A stretch of 64,000 nt of DNA from Tritrichomonas musculus (GCA_039105265.1 JAPFFF010000050.1:1054001-1118000), one strand, 5' to 3'; shown: positions 10,511-21,347, counted from the first letter of the stretch. Translations and numbers: made by a program. The notes: generated by a model from the sequence alone, not told the origin.

Positions 10511-10652
10511 ACTTGAATGAATCGAAGATTCAAGAATGATCTCAAAAGACTTTTAACACTGAGTTCTTTGATTCAATCAACAAAAAAGTGCATAGATAGA
10601 TCGCAAAAGAAATAGCATACAAAATAATTTGCCTTAAAAAAACTTATAAACT

Positions 10653-10653
<1 letters not shown>

Positions 10654-10683
<30 letters not shown>
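10654..10683 (-). repeat. 30-nt homopolymer (poly-A on the minus strand)
   Basis: An unbroken T-run on the + strand sits 30 bp beyond the stop codon of the minus-strand kinase gene. Read with the gene it is A30. It could be slippage in AT-rich DNA or the trace of a retroposed tail. Confidence 0.6.
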
Positions 10684-10684
<1 letters not shown>

Positions 10685-10713
10685 ATCAAATTTAGTTAAA
10701 AGTATATTTTTAC

Positions 10714-12645
10714 TCATTCAATACTTAATTTCTTTGTAACCAATTCAGCATAATTATTGAACTCGCCTTGGTCTATCAAATCCATATCGAAAAACAAGTA
10801 CTTCTTTTCAATTAACTCCTTTACGATATCAATGAAGGAAGGACGATCTGATGGTTCCTCTTGCCAGCATTCTTCAATCATCCTCACGTAGTGGTCACAT
10901 CTTTCATTTACATCTTTTCCTTCCTTGTACCAATTGCTCTCTCTAATCGAAGGCCTCAGTCCTTTTGGCACTTCTTGAATCAAAGTCTTTGGGCCCTTTC
11001 CTGGATACGGGTCTTCGAGTGTGAGGAGCCTTGTCAAGAGTATTGCGAAAGCGAAGACGTCAATCTTGTTAGAGTAAGACTGCTTTGTCAGAATTTCAGG
11101 GGCCATGTACTTTGTTATACCCATTAAAATTTTGCCAGGCACGCTTTTCTTCTTCCCGTTCTTTATGGAGACAGAGTTTGCGAATCCTCCGATCTTCGGG
11201 TGGAAGTCGTCATCGAAGAAGACACTCTCTGGCCGCAGGTCAGCAAGGATGATCTTGTGCTGGTGCATGAAGGCCATTCCAGCTGCTATGCCAATGATGG
11301 CGATTGCCTTAATTGTCTCCCAGTTTTTAGGCTTGTTTCCTTGCGCAACGGCATTTATCATATTTTCAAGTGAACCGTTAGATGTAAATGAAGTGACAAC
11401 CGTGTAATGATCGTCTTTCTCCGTTGGAAGGGAGAAGCCAATCAACGATTGTATCGCTTCGTGGTGAAGAATAGACTGGCATTCAATCGACTCAAGAAGA
11501 GACTTTTGATGCGAAATGTCAGGTTTCTTCGTGATAATCTTAATGGTGCAAAGTGACTCTGGGTGGCCGTTCATTGCTGGACAAATCGCTTTGTGATAAG
11601 AGCCAAGGATTCCGCGCCCAAGCTCGCTTATGATCTTACAGCTGGAGGAGTCAAAAATTATGTCTGATAGGGTGGATGGCAGCTCTTGGATCTTGGAGAA
11701 GTTCTGATGCTGCTTCTCGAGCTCTTTTAGGTAGGCTTGGACTTCTTTTTCTTCCACTTTTTCTGAGGAGTATGAAAAGTCGGTTGAAAGAAGGCTAAAT
11801 ATTTCACCAAAGGTGGGTCTATCGGTTTCAGAGTTAGACCAGCAATTTTCTATCAATTGTTTCATCTTGTCAGAAATACCGCAACCTTCAAACTTTGGGC
11901 GATTACCTTTCAATACATTTTTGACATGTTTGTAAAAACTGGTTGAAAGCGAGTATCTAAAGGGTTCTTTACCTGTAACTATTTCATAGGCTAGAATGCC
12001 AAAGGAATATACATCAACGGGAAATCCATATTCATCTCCGCCTTCTAATATTTCTGGAGCCATATATAGAGGAGTTCCAATCGCCCCGGTCATTGAAAGG
12101 TTTGATTCGGAGTTTTCTTGAGAGAAAAATCGAGATAAACCAAAATCACACACACGAGGATAGTAATCAGAATCCATTAAAACGTTTTCGGGCTTTAAGT
12201 CTCGGTGAATTACTTTGTTTTCATGGAGATAGCGCATGGCGTGAGTGATTCCAAGTAACGATATATATTTTTTGGTAGCATTCCAGGCTTTAACTGGGTT
12301 ACCTTTTCTTCCTGCTGAAAGAATTGATTTTAGAGATCCGCAAGGGAGATATTCTGTTAGGATTGTCGGCTCAAGCTTCGTTTGATCTATAAAAGAATGA
12401 AAATTAATGCCAAAAAATTTAACGACAGCCGGATGATTGAGCTTGTTAAGTATTTGGGATTCGCGAAGAAATTTAAGTTGATCTTTACCAGTAAACATGC
12501 CTTTTGGATTAATGATTTTTGCTGCATATTCTTTATCATCGATTTTACTTTTGACAACATATACCGATCCAAATGATCCCGTTCCCAGGCAACTAGAAGT
12601 CAAATCATAATTATCTGTATCAAAGAATGCTCCTTCGAATTCCAT
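10714..12645 (-). CDS. TKL-type kinase with C-terminal pseudokinase domain
   Basis: Two kinase domains stand in tandem. Numbering from the ATG at 12645, domain 1 (~14-310) has the glycine loop GTGSFG (21-26), Lys43, HRDLKPEN (147-154), DFG (167-169) and an APE motif, so it should be active. Domain 2 (~330-620) keeps GRGILG and a Lys but has LADLRPES in place of HRDLKPEN and GGF in place of DFG, so it should not bind Mg-ATP normally. An ATG 45 bp further out (12690) is in frame. I prefer 12645 because an initiator-like TCATATTTTTA lies directly upstream of it (12652-12662 on the minus strand). No membrane segment is seen. GC content rises from ~35% to ~45% beyond about codon 290. Confidence 0.88.
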   Translation of the reverse strand: MEFEGAFFDTDNYDLTSSCLGTGSFGSVYVVKSKIDDKEYAAKIINPKGMFTGKDQLKFLRESQILNKLNHPAVVKFFGINFHSFIDQTKLEPTILTEYLPCGSLKSILSAGRKGNPVKAWNATKKYISLLGITHAMRYLHENKVIHRDLKPENVLMDSDYYPRVCDFGLSRFFSQENSESNLSMTGAIGTPLYMAPEILEGGDEYGFPVDVYSFGILAYEIVTGKEPFRYSLSTSFYKHVKNVLKGNRPKFEGCGISDKMKQLIENCWSNSETDRPTFGEIFSLLSTDFSYSSEKVEEKEVQAYLKELEKQHQNFSKIQELPSTLSDIIFDSSSCKIISELGRGILGSYHKAICPAMNGHPESLCTIKIITKKPDISHQKSLLESIECQSILHHEAIQSLIGFSLPTEKDDHYTVVTSFTSNGSLENMINAVAQGNKPKNWETIKAIAIIGIAAGMAFMHQHKIILADLRPESVFFDDDFHPKIGGFANSVSIKNGKKKSVPGKILMGITKYMAPEILTKQSYSNKIDVFAFAILLTRLLTLEDPYPGKGPKTLIQEVPKGLRPSIRESNWYKEGKDVNERCDHYVRMIEECWQEEPSDRPSFIDIVKELIEKKYLFFDMDLIDQGEFNNYAELVTKKLSIE

Positions 12646-12662
12646 TCCTTTTAAAAATATGA

Positions 12663-13567
12663 CATAAAAAAATTCATTCAAATTTTTCAAAAGATAGGGA
12701 ATATTTACACTTTTTTTTTAAAACCTCTCAATTAATTTTTATTTGAATATAAATTGATTTTAAAAATTGAATTAAAAGAAAAAGCATTAAATATTTATAT
12801 CTTGATAAAATACCAACAATTTATATAATTACATAAATTTTTATTTTTTTTAGTAATATAATGATATTTTGATAATTTTTTTTAATGTTTATTATTATTT
12901 GTAATTGGAATTTTGAATATATAATTTCTCTTAAAATTATGGAAAATTTACACTTTTACAAATAATTGAATGGCAATATTTATAAGCTTTGCTTTCATTT
13001 TTTTGCGTTATGTAATTAATATAGTCCAAATTTTATTTTATTTATAAATAATAAAATAGTAATTGTATATAAATATTGCTTTAATAATAGATGAAAAAAA
13101 GAAAGATTCATAGTTTCAAGTAATTCAAGATAGCTGATAATGTAATAAAATAAGAATAAACCAGTAAATATTTAGTAGCTTAGATTGTGCAATTTAAACA
13201 AAGATGCTGAGATATCATCTGTTTTAAGACCAAATTAAGGATGTTACTAAATCAAATATATTGCTAAATCTTTCAAAAATGAAACGCTAGATATATATGC
13301 ACATAATAAATTTCAAAATCTAAGCTACCAATTTCATGAAAACTAGGTTTAAAATTGAGAGGATTTTTAATGCCTATCCTATCAAATATTTATTAATTTA
13401 TGCTTGATATCTTTGTGTTTGTTTGTGCTATTTAAAAGCTAAAACAAAAAAAAATCAACAAACAATAACTTCAAACAGATTTTAAAATATGAGATTAAAA
13501 TTTAAATGATAAAAGCAGGCGAAAGGAAAAAGTATTGAAAAGTAAAGTAATTTTTATTTCTTTTTTT
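12663..13567. other. Intergenic, AT-rich
   Basis: This lies between two minus-strand genes. No RNA gene, repeat or coding similarity was recognised. Confidence 0.6.
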
Positions 13568-16500
13568 TTAAAAATCTTGTTCAATCTTATCTTCAATATT
13601 TTGACCAACTTCAACAATCACATCAATATTTTTCATATTTTCAACTTCGTTAATCACGTATCCTTTTGTTTTTCCAAAATGCTCAACCACAACGTCGTCT
13701 TTCAAAATTTTATCTTCTTTGGCTTCTTCCCCATACTTCTTCTTTGTTGATCTGCTAAACTTATTAAATAAAACTTGTATTTTGTTATAATCATCTTTTT
13801 TTTGCTTTTCAAGAATTTCATTGTAACTCTTATTTCTATACAAAAAGTCGGCAATTCTTCCATAGCCAGACACAAAGATGCAGTCATAAAAAGCTTCATC
13901 AAGATGCTTCATGTAAGTGTTGATGATGAGTGTTTTTTCTTTTTTGGACAAGTAAACTTCATGCTTCACTATATTTTCAAGATTCTTAAAAAGTGACTTT
14001 GCCTGCTTTACAAGCTCTTTTTCAAGTGTTATTTGAATTGATTCCTTTGAATCTTTTAAACTACTGAACAAAATCGTTTGATAACGAGAAACAAACTTCA
14101 GATCAGTTTCAGGTGCGAAGCATGCAAATTCATTAAACAAAGTAAGATTATGATCACCTTGGTAATGACACAATTGATTCTTCCTCTCATTAATAATTCT
14201 TTGAATTAAATTGTCTAAATCAATGCCAGAGTTCTTTGTAATTTTATTCGTTATTTCCATCATTTTGAATTGAATGTAAGCATTACTTATTTCATAGAAA
14301 TTGAATTGTTTAATCTTCAATGATAAGTCATAAAAAGTAAAAAATTTGGATGTCTTCGTCAAATTGTTCAAACAATTGCGTAAACGGTCGCTATTTGAAT
14401 TAAAATTGAGAGGGAAAAGTGACATAGTTGGAAGTAAATTTTTCATAATATTATAAAAATCACCTTTAATAATTAAATGTTCATTCTCTTGAATAAATCT
14501 ATCGTCTTTTTGTATAAGCAATAATTTCGTATCTAAATTTAAACGTATATTCAAACCTTTTGAAATTTCATAGATAAATTTGGCCGAATTTAATTGTGCG
14601 TAAAAATTCTGCATTCGTGAAAGTAAGATAATTTGAACGGTTGAAATTGAATAGAGATAAACATATATTTGCATCATTATTAATTCAATTTGGGGTATCT
14701 TCTTATGTTTGGGTACATGTGGTACTAAAAAAATCGGTTTCGCATCGTCTTTTGAATTAATAAAACATTTATAAAATAATGCATACACATAAATCTGGTC
14801 ATCTTCTTCTGGTGGATAAATTCCATCTATAAAATTCATGTTAAAATCTATCAATTCATCAAAAAACGAATTGAAAAATAGGACCAAATAAGTATTCAAA
14901 CTATTCAAATTAAAATCTTTGGTAAATAAATTGAATGCAATGTGATTGAATGTCCATTTATATTTCTTTTCATCAAAATAAAATATTTTATATAACTTGT
15001 GTTGATTCGTAGATTGAATAGGTGGATAAAGAAGAGCTTCCTTTAATTTAAATGAATCTAAATCATTTTTTATTTTATATAACAAGTCAATTTCAATTTC
15101 CTTTTGAAAATTGACATTGATCAATCCGTTATAAAATGAGTATTGTGTCATAAAAACGTGATTTATATTCCAAAATCCGATAGAATCAATATTTTTCTTA
15201 ACATAATCTTCTTTGTTATCAATATTGAATTCCTTCTCAATTTTGAACTTTTTCAATTCAATAATTGAAGTATTCAATAAATAATGTTCTCCTTTCTTTT
15301 TCGATACTAAAAAAGAATGGATTAAATCTTGTTTCATTTTTTCATTTTTTGAATTCTCTAGTTTATATTTAGAGAGTGCTTGGTTAGCTTTAATTTTCTC
15401 TGTGATTTTTTTTATATCAATTTTATTTAACTTTGTAATTTTTGTGAAAGAATTGTACATTTTCTCAACAACAAAAAGCCATTTTCTTGACATTTCTATT
15501 TCATAATCCAGCCTATCAAAATAAAATTGTAATTGATAATAGAAATATCTTTCATTTTTTTCAGGTTCTTTAATGCAATCTTCATTGATGACTAACGGAA
15601 CTTTTGCTTGTTTGAATTTGAAAATTAAGTCTTGATAAGAAGCTTTAGATTTATCTTTTTGAAGCCAATGCAACTTTCCATCCAATAGGAAATCTAATAA
15701 ATAAACAAATGTATTTATTTCTTTAAAATCATTGACTGTCTTTATGGGCGTAACAAAGCCAATCAAATCATCACATCGTTTCAACAACCGTTCTTTATTT
15801 TCTCTGATGAAAAAATGATCAAATAACGACTGCAAAAGCAAAATAGACGAACTTTCCTTCTTTTCAGGATCTTTAAAGTCAAATAATAAAACTTTAAAAA
15901 TCTTCTTCTCTTGAATAAGATAGTCAATAATTGATTCAAAATTTTCATTAGATTCTTCTTCACTGTGAATTTCTGAATGCGGAACGATAGATTCTAAATT
16001 ATTATCTAATAAAATTTCTATAAAGCATTGTAATAATTTGACATCAGAAATCATTTCAATACTGTCAAATTTTAACCCAAATTTGGAAAAAATGGCATTC
16101 ATTGATAATAATAAAGGTGAATTACAGGTCAATTTAGTAGATTTGTTTTTTTGAATAAGATTATTTAAATATTCTTTGTCAAATTGGTCTAATATAATTT
16201 TGGTTTGTAAAGCAATGATTGATTTGTCATATTTGGAAAAGGAACTGTCAGTAAGAATAAAATCAACATTCGATGATTTAAATAATTCATGAAGCCTTTT
16301 GATAGAGAATTTTTCGAAGGGTGGATAAATTTTCTGATTTATAATATTTTTCTGTTTATAAATTAATCTTTGGAGTAAAGGTAAAAAATATATTCCATTA
16401 TTTTCTAAAAATTTGTCAAAATCTTTTATTTCTAGTTGATAATCTTCAAATATCGCATTGCATTGATTAATCATAAGTTTAATATTTTCATTACTAAAAT

Positions 16501-16882
16501 AATAAATATCGAATAATATTTTACAAAAACAAATACAATCTTCGGGTTCTGCAAAATTATTGAAGTTTTTTGATGAAAAACTTTTATTATCCTGGCTTAA
16601 AAACTCAAGTAAATCTTTGATTCTATCTTTGCTTTTATTTATAAATTCTAAATTCTTATTTGACACTTTTGAAACAAAAGTAATAAGACTGTTTGTATGC
16701 GACATAAAAAAATCGCATATTTTATCAAATGGCTTTGATGGATAATCCATAATATAATTTAATGCGTTCAAATAACTGCTTTCTGATGAATAAAAATGTT
16801 TTTTGCAATTAGCTAATCGTTCTGCTGTTGAAAGTCCCAATACAGTTGGATACCCAACTGTATTAGATGTTTTACCTCTCAT
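13568..16882 (-). CDS. Large unrecognised protein (1104 aa)
   Basis: I do not recognise this protein. It is rich in Lys, Asn, Ile, Leu and Phe, mostly helical in appearance, with no signal peptide or clear membrane segment; the last ~120 residues are strongly charged. No catalytic motif is visible. The start is supported by an initiator-like TTCAATTTTTTTT just upstream (16885-16897, minus strand). That initiator and the first ~12 codons (M-GKTSNTVGYP) are conserved in a second, truncated copy at 18745, which shows the start is right. The gene is AT-rich throughout, with no GC step. It is probably a lineage-specific family with decayed relatives next door. Confidence 0.75.
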   Translation of the reverse strand: MRGKTSNTVGYPTVLGLSTAERLANCKKHFYSSESSYLNALNYIMDYPSKPFDKICDFFMSHTNSLITFVSKVSNKNLEFINKSKDRIKDLLEFLSQDNKSFSSKNFNNFAEPEDCICFCKILFDIYYFSNENIKLMINQCNAIFEDYQLEIKDFDKFLENNGIYFLPLLQRLIYKQKNIINQKIYPPFEKFSIKRLHELFKSSNVDFILTDSSFSKYDKSIIALQTKIILDQFDKEYLNNLIQKNKSTKLTCNSPLLLSMNAIFSKFGLKFDSIEMISDVKLLQCFIEILLDNNLESIVPHSEIHSEEESNENFESIIDYLIQEKKIFKVLLFDFKDPEKKESSSILLLQSLFDHFFIRENKERLLKRCDDLIGFVTPIKTVNDFKEINTFVYLLDFLLDGKLHWLQKDKSKASYQDLIFKFKQAKVPLVINEDCIKEPEKNERYFYYQLQFYFDRLDYEIEMSRKWLFVVEKMYNSFTKITKLNKIDIKKITEKIKANQALSKYKLENSKNEKMKQDLIHSFLVSKKKGEHYLLNTSIIELKKFKIEKEFNIDNKEDYVKKNIDSIGFWNINHVFMTQYSFYNGLINVNFQKEIEIDLLYKIKNDLDSFKLKEALLYPPIQSTNQHKLYKIFYFDEKKYKWTFNHIAFNLFTKDFNLNSLNTYLVLFFNSFFDELIDFNMNFIDGIYPPEEDDQIYVYALFYKCFINSKDDAKPIFLVPHVPKHKKIPQIELIMMQIYVYLYSISTVQIILLSRMQNFYAQLNSAKFIYEISKGLNIRLNLDTKLLLIQKDDRFIQENEHLIIKGDFYNIMKNLLPTMSLFPLNFNSNSDRLRNCLNNLTKTSKFFTFYDLSLKIKQFNFYEISNAYIQFKMMEITNKITKNSGIDLDNLIQRIINERKNQLCHYQGDHNLTLFNEFACFAPETDLKFVSRYQTILFSSLKDSKESIQITLEKELVKQAKSLFKNLENIVKHEVYLSKKEKTLIINTYMKHLDEAFYDCIFVSGYGRIADFLYRNKSYNEILEKQKKDDYNKIQVLFNKFSRSTKKKYGEEAKEDKILKDDVVVEHFGKTKGYVINEVENMKNIDVIVEVGQNIEDKIEQDF

Positions 16883-17062
16883 ACAAAAAAAATTGAATGT
16901 TTTTTTGAAAAAAAAAAAAATATTTGAATATATATGTGTAAAAAATGATTAAATATCTTATTTTATATTTTAATTAATTAAAATATATTTTTGTTAAAAT
17001 ATATAAATTATTTATTTTAATATTTATTTAATTTTTATTAAAATACAATTACATTTTTTGTG
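16851..17062 (-). repeat. Duplicated gene start and upstream region, copy 1
   Basis: This 212-bp stretch spans the first codons of the 1104-residue gene and its upstream region. It aligns along its whole length with 18714-18926 with scattered substitutions and small indels. It marks a duplicated gene of which only the 5' end survives in copy 2. Confidence 0.85.
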
Positions 17063-17340
17063 ATTGCTTTTCTGGAGGATTTTATGATAAATGGCATCGT
17101 AAAAATTTCTTTGATGATAAGCATTTTTAAAAGCATTGGTTACAGAAATGTTGTCAGTTTTTATCCAACTATTTATCTCAAGCATAAATTGGCAAAATTC
17201 TACAGAATCTTCTTCTGTGTATAAAAGAAATGAATGAGACCATTCTTTTCTGGCCTTTCTGGCATCCCTTTCACTCAGGTCAATTTCTTGATTTAGCAAT
17301 TCCATCAAATTAACACAAGTTGTTTCTTTCCCACAAATGA
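17024..17340 (-). pseudogene. Probable gene relic (94-codon minus-strand frame)
   Basis: A minus-strand frame from 17308 encodes a charged segment with normal-looking composition (acidic/helical, RDARKARKEW and similar) and runs into the duplicated promoter region. The adjoining stretch 17340-17470 is also compositionally coding-like on the + strand, but its frames are short. I recognise no family. It is most likely the end of a truncated gene. Confidence 0.35.
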
Positions 17341-18588
17341 AGAGAGCGATCTTTTTGAATGAACGAGGTGGTTGGAGCTTTTTGAATGCTCCAGGGACTT
17401 CAAAATGGCTCCAAGTGGCTGTGAAATGGGTTTATGTATAGACCTGGCGATAACGGAGCCTATACTATACTACGAATTTATGAAGCAATTATTTGAGACA
17501 AGATTTTGAATATTTGATATAGGTTTTAAAAAAAAACTTTTCTAGTCGAATCGTAACGTTCTTTTGAGGGCTTATTTTTGTCACCTGTATATCGATGTCT
17601 TTTTGGATCATCAATAATTTCAGAAGCCATTTTTTCCCTTTTAATGTTTCTTTTGATATATGTCTCAATTTAATCAGAAATAATTTTCTTTTCTTCCTAA
17701 TTACATCGTTTATAATAACATTTCGGAACCTTTGAGATAAAGGTTTATTTTGAATTAAATTATCCAAGTTTAAATCATTATTTTTAACTTTCAAATGTAA
17801 TATTGAAAGTTGACAACGAGTACGAAATGATTTACCAAAAACAAATCTTTTGGGATAATAATATTGATTTCAAGGAATTGAAAGATTCAGCTGATTACGT
17901 ATCAGTAATGGAACACTTTCTAACGAGCTATTCTGTATCTTTTAAATCATTTAAACTCTTCAATGATTCTTTAGGTTCAACTCTTCTTTGTTTCTCTTCA
18001 TTTGTTAATAACCAGTTGTTTTGCAAGAATTAATCATCCATTCTGGTGTTTGATGCTATAATCTTATTTCAATTTCTCAGTTTAATTTTTTAATTCTTAC
18101 AAATTGAGAAAAACGGTGTATGACATGATTTTTTAACTGATACAAATGATTGTTATAATTAAAAGAAATCATCAAGTTCTCTAACACTTTTTTAAGGTGT
18201 CCCCAGTCCAAGTACTCTATTATTTGTCCACAATTCTGATATATGTGAAAAGCTAGAACAGAGTCCAGATTAAAATATTGGACGAAACCAATAGTATTAC
18301 ACTAGTTTGGGCAGCCTATAGAACGCCCAGACCTAACCGCACCGATGATTTCAACAAGGGCATTTATAAATATTTTTTCTCTATAAACCGTAAAAATAAT
18401 ATTCACTCTTTATATTTATTTATAGTATACAACATCAAATTCATGATATATGCCTCTATTTATTGTTTCATCATCAAGATTAAGAATAGTAAGGCCTGAG
18501 CATGCAAGTTTTAATGAAGTACTTCGACGAGGAAAATCATATGCATTTTTTTTATTTTATATAAAATTTTATAAATAATAAGTATATA
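17341..18588. other. Region of decayed coding fragments
   Basis: Short frames at 17489-17794 (minus), 17803-18033 (plus) and ~18125-18300 (minus) look like remnants rather than AT-rich noise; the last reads FVQYFNLDSVLAFHIY and onward for ~70 codons. None has a supported start or known family. The region separates the 1104-residue gene from its truncated second copy. Confidence 0.35.
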
Positions 18589-18607
18589 CCAGAAGAAACG
18601 CATTTTT

Positions 18608-18745
18608 TTATTTTATGCTAAGAAAAACCACAATGGCATAAGAGGCGTTTCTTCTGGAACTCTTAGAACAGTCAAACCGTAAACTTGTGCTTGATAGCTC
18701 AAATACCTTTGAGTACCCAACTGCATTAGATGTTCTACCTATCAT
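18608..18745 (-). pseudogene. Truncated 5' fragment of a paralogue of the 1104-residue gene
   Basis: From the ATG at 18745 the frame begins MIGRTSNAVGY, matching MRGKTSNTVGY of the gene at 16882. It stops matching after about 20 codons and closes after 45. The initiator-like TCAATTTTTT upstream is also conserved. Inverted 13-bp repeats (18589-18601 and 18645-18657, CCAGAAGAAACGC) lie at the breakpoint and may mark the rearrangement. Confidence 0.75.
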
Positions 18746-18926
18746 TCAAAAAATTGACTTTTTTTTGAAATAAAAAAGAAAAAATATTTGATTATATATG
18801 TGTAAAAAATCAATATGTATCTTATCTTATTTTTTAATTAATTAAAATATGTTTTTACTAAAATATATAAATTATTTATTTTAATATTCATTTAATTTTT
18901 ATGAAAATACAATTACTTTTTTTGTG
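18714..18926 (-). repeat. Duplicated gene start and upstream region, copy 2
   Basis: This is the counterpart of 16851-17062 in the same orientation, including the TACCCAACTG start and the AT-rich ~180 bp upstream of the ATG. Confidence 0.85.
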
Positions 18927-18974
18927 TTTTCCGATATTTAAAATTAACGCATTTTTTCTATAACAGATTAAACT

Positions 18975-20033
18975 TTATATAGACAATTCTTTTGGATAAG
19001 CAAAAATAATAAGTTCACCAAAAGAATAATGGTAATGTGATCCAATTTTATACTTAAAAGCATAATTTGGGAACTGATCAAGAAAATGTCTAACTTTAAA
19101 TAAGCCATTAAAATTATGATAAATCGAGAAAGATATGATGGGTCTCTGCATTTTTATTGTTTCAACAGCACCTTGTAAAGCTTGAAGTTCCATTCCTTCG
19201 ATATCAGCCTTCATAAAACCAACTTTAATATTTAATTTTTTACACTCGTTATCAATTGTTGTTATATTTACCTCATAACCGTGCTCATTATTATTTATTT
19301 GCGATTGTAAGGCACGTTTAAAGCTTGTTTTAATTGTTTTTGTTTCATTTCCAATTCCTTTGTTATATAATCTGATGCGATTTTCATCAAGTTTATTTTC
19401 TTTGATTGCTTTTTGAATCAATTTGACGTTTGATGGTGAATATTCATAGGAATAAACAATCTTATCAGTATAAGGCAATAGTACAATTAGTGAATCTCCA
19501 CAAAACGCACCAATATCTAATATATCTCGTTCTTTGATATAATCTAATATTTTTTGATTTTCATTTCGAAGGCCATGATGTGACCAGAAAACTTCAGGAA
19601 CATACATATATACTTTATATTTATTTTTAATTGATGGCAGTTCTTTCTTGAATTCATCATGAATTCGACCTTGAATTTTTGAGCCTGAATAATGAAAAGG
19701 ATCACAGTTCAATGAAACAAGAATAGATCCCATGACTAGATCTAATATTTTTTGTGAATCAGAATCAGTGTTTTGTTTATAATATGAAAATTCTTCATTG
19801 ATAAATGAATTTATTTTGGGAAGATCATTCTTAAATCTACTTTTAATATCATTAATAATTTTTACATCTGGGATAAATTTGGTACGATTGTTTTTACATA
19901 CATATTTGAAAAGATGCTGAGTGTTCATTGAAGCATTTGGATAATTTGATTCATAAAAAGATGCTATCATTTCCCCTAAAGCAAAGAAAATGTACAAAAT
20001 AAGTAATATAAATATGTATTTAATAAGTTTCAT
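18975..20033 (-). CDS. FkbM-family methyltransferase with N-terminal membrane anchor
   Basis: This 352-residue protein has a hydrophobic segment at residues 4-20 (signal anchor or signal peptide) followed by a lumenal or extracellular-type domain. The SAM-binding fold is at ~165-330: motif I DIGAFCGDS at 173-181, the acidic post-motif YEYSP at 196-200, and KADIEGMELQ at 275-284, the signature of FkbM/Methyltransf_21 proteins. Family members O-methylate sugars or other small acceptors; the substrate here is unknown. The anchor suggests action on glycans in the secretory pathway. The family is mostly bacterial, so lateral origin is likely but inferred. A hairpin lies ~75 bp upstream. Confidence 0.87.
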   Translation of the reverse strand: MKLIKYIFILLILYIFFALGEMIASFYESNYPNASMNTQHLFKYVCKNNRTKFIPDVKIINDIKSRFKNDLPKINSFINEEFSYYKQNTDSDSQKILDLVMGSILVSLNCDPFHYSGSKIQGRIHDEFKKELPSIKNKYKVYMYVPEVFWSHHGLRNENQKILDYIKERDILDIGAFCGDSLIVLLPYTDKIVYSYEYSPSNVKLIQKAIKENKLDENRIRLYNKGIGNETKTIKTSFKRALQSQINNNEHGYEVNITTIDNECKKLNIKVGFMKADIEGMELQALQGAVETIKMQRPIISFSIYHNFNGLFKVRHFLDQFPNYAFKYKIGSHYHYSFGELIIFAYPKELSI

Positions 20034-20108
20034 GTTTTTATTAATAATTGTTCGTTTTTTTTTTTAAAAATTAGTTAACTTATTTTTATTATTATAACAA
20101 GATAGCCG

Positions 20109-20131
20109 CTTTTTGAGCTATGCTCAAAAAG
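20109..20131. promoter_or_regulatory. Hairpin CTTTTTGAGC-TAT-GCTCAAAAAG upstream of the FkbM gene
   Basis: Ten-bp perfect arms flank a 3-nt loop. It lies 76 bp upstream of the start codon at 20033 and contains the ACTTTTTGA-like core seen in other upstream regions. Function is inferred only. Confidence 0.35.
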
Positions 20132-21347
20132 TGTCTTTATCAAATTTATAAATTATTTATAAATAAAGTAAACTTTTTTTCGAATGGATATATCAGAAAA
20201 ATTGAGAAGACTTGCATCTTGAACGACATGGAAAGGTTGTAATTGTGATTAAAAGATCGAAATAATTATTTAAATAAAATAATCGATTTTGAACTTTAGA
20301 TAATAATGATAGGAAAACTTGATTTAGAAATTGCATGTGAATCAGGAAAGTTTAACAAAAGATTATAAAATAAGGATTTATAGCTGGCATCTGGGAAATT
20401 AGTTTTTTATCAAAAAAAAAAAATATTTCCTTTTATGATTCAATCAATTTATCTATCATCCAAAATTACAATAATAATAATATAAATTATTTCTTTTTAT
20501 ATAATTATAAAATCAATATCTCCTTTTCGTATCATTATAAAAATATTTAAAAAAATGAATAAATTGAAAAATTTAATTGAAATTTATTTGGAAATTTGAA
20601 TTGACTAAAAATAATAATACAAAAATTCAATTTTCAAATAAACTCATTAAAGATAAAATATGAAAAATAAGGTAATTTATATAAAGGAATGAAATAATGA
20701 AGAGAAAATCGGGTCTATAATTTTGTGAGAAATATAAAATTTTTAAAACACTTTTATTTTTATATTGAAATTTTTTTTCTCATAATCAACAGAATATATC
20801 TGAGCAAACCATATATTTCAACCCCAAATATAAAATATTATTAGTCAATTAGCGTTTTTTAATATTTTTCAATACTTTACAAATGGACAACCGCTCTATT
20901 TATTTTTAATTATATAATAGAAATATTGTAATATTATTACAAATTGCTTTAGAAGACTTTTGAGTAATCGTTAAATTCCGATATCGAGCATCGATTTATT
21001 AGCATTCATATCGAGTTGAGTTTTAAAGGTATGGAATCTTTTATACACTTTGATAGATTATTTAATATTTTCAAGATATGATTTTTTTAAAAGATAGTCT
21101 TAATGATAATTTTTTAATGTAGCTCAACTTTATTATGATAATTAATATCAATTCTCGTATATATCAAACATATTTCAATTTTTTTTTCCATTGAAACAAT
21201 ATTACATTTCACTTCTTAAAACAAACCCACTTCATTAAGCATATTAATTTTAGATAAACTTGGAAATATAAAATATGTTATTAAAAATATGTTAACTTGA
21301 ATTTCTTATTTAGTTAAATTAATAAAATGTTTAAATAATGCAATAGC
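20132..21347. other. Intergenic, AT-rich
   Basis: About 1.2 kb between two minus-strand genes. There are many A- and T-runs; no coding frame, tRNA or tandem repeat is seen. A small non-coding RNA gene cannot be excluded by eye. Confidence 0.5.

Noticed and set aside
18278-18499. 73-codon + strand frame beginning MDETNSITLVW
   Set aside because: It lies in a relic-rich region, changes to AT-rich noise after ~25 codons and matches nothing I know.
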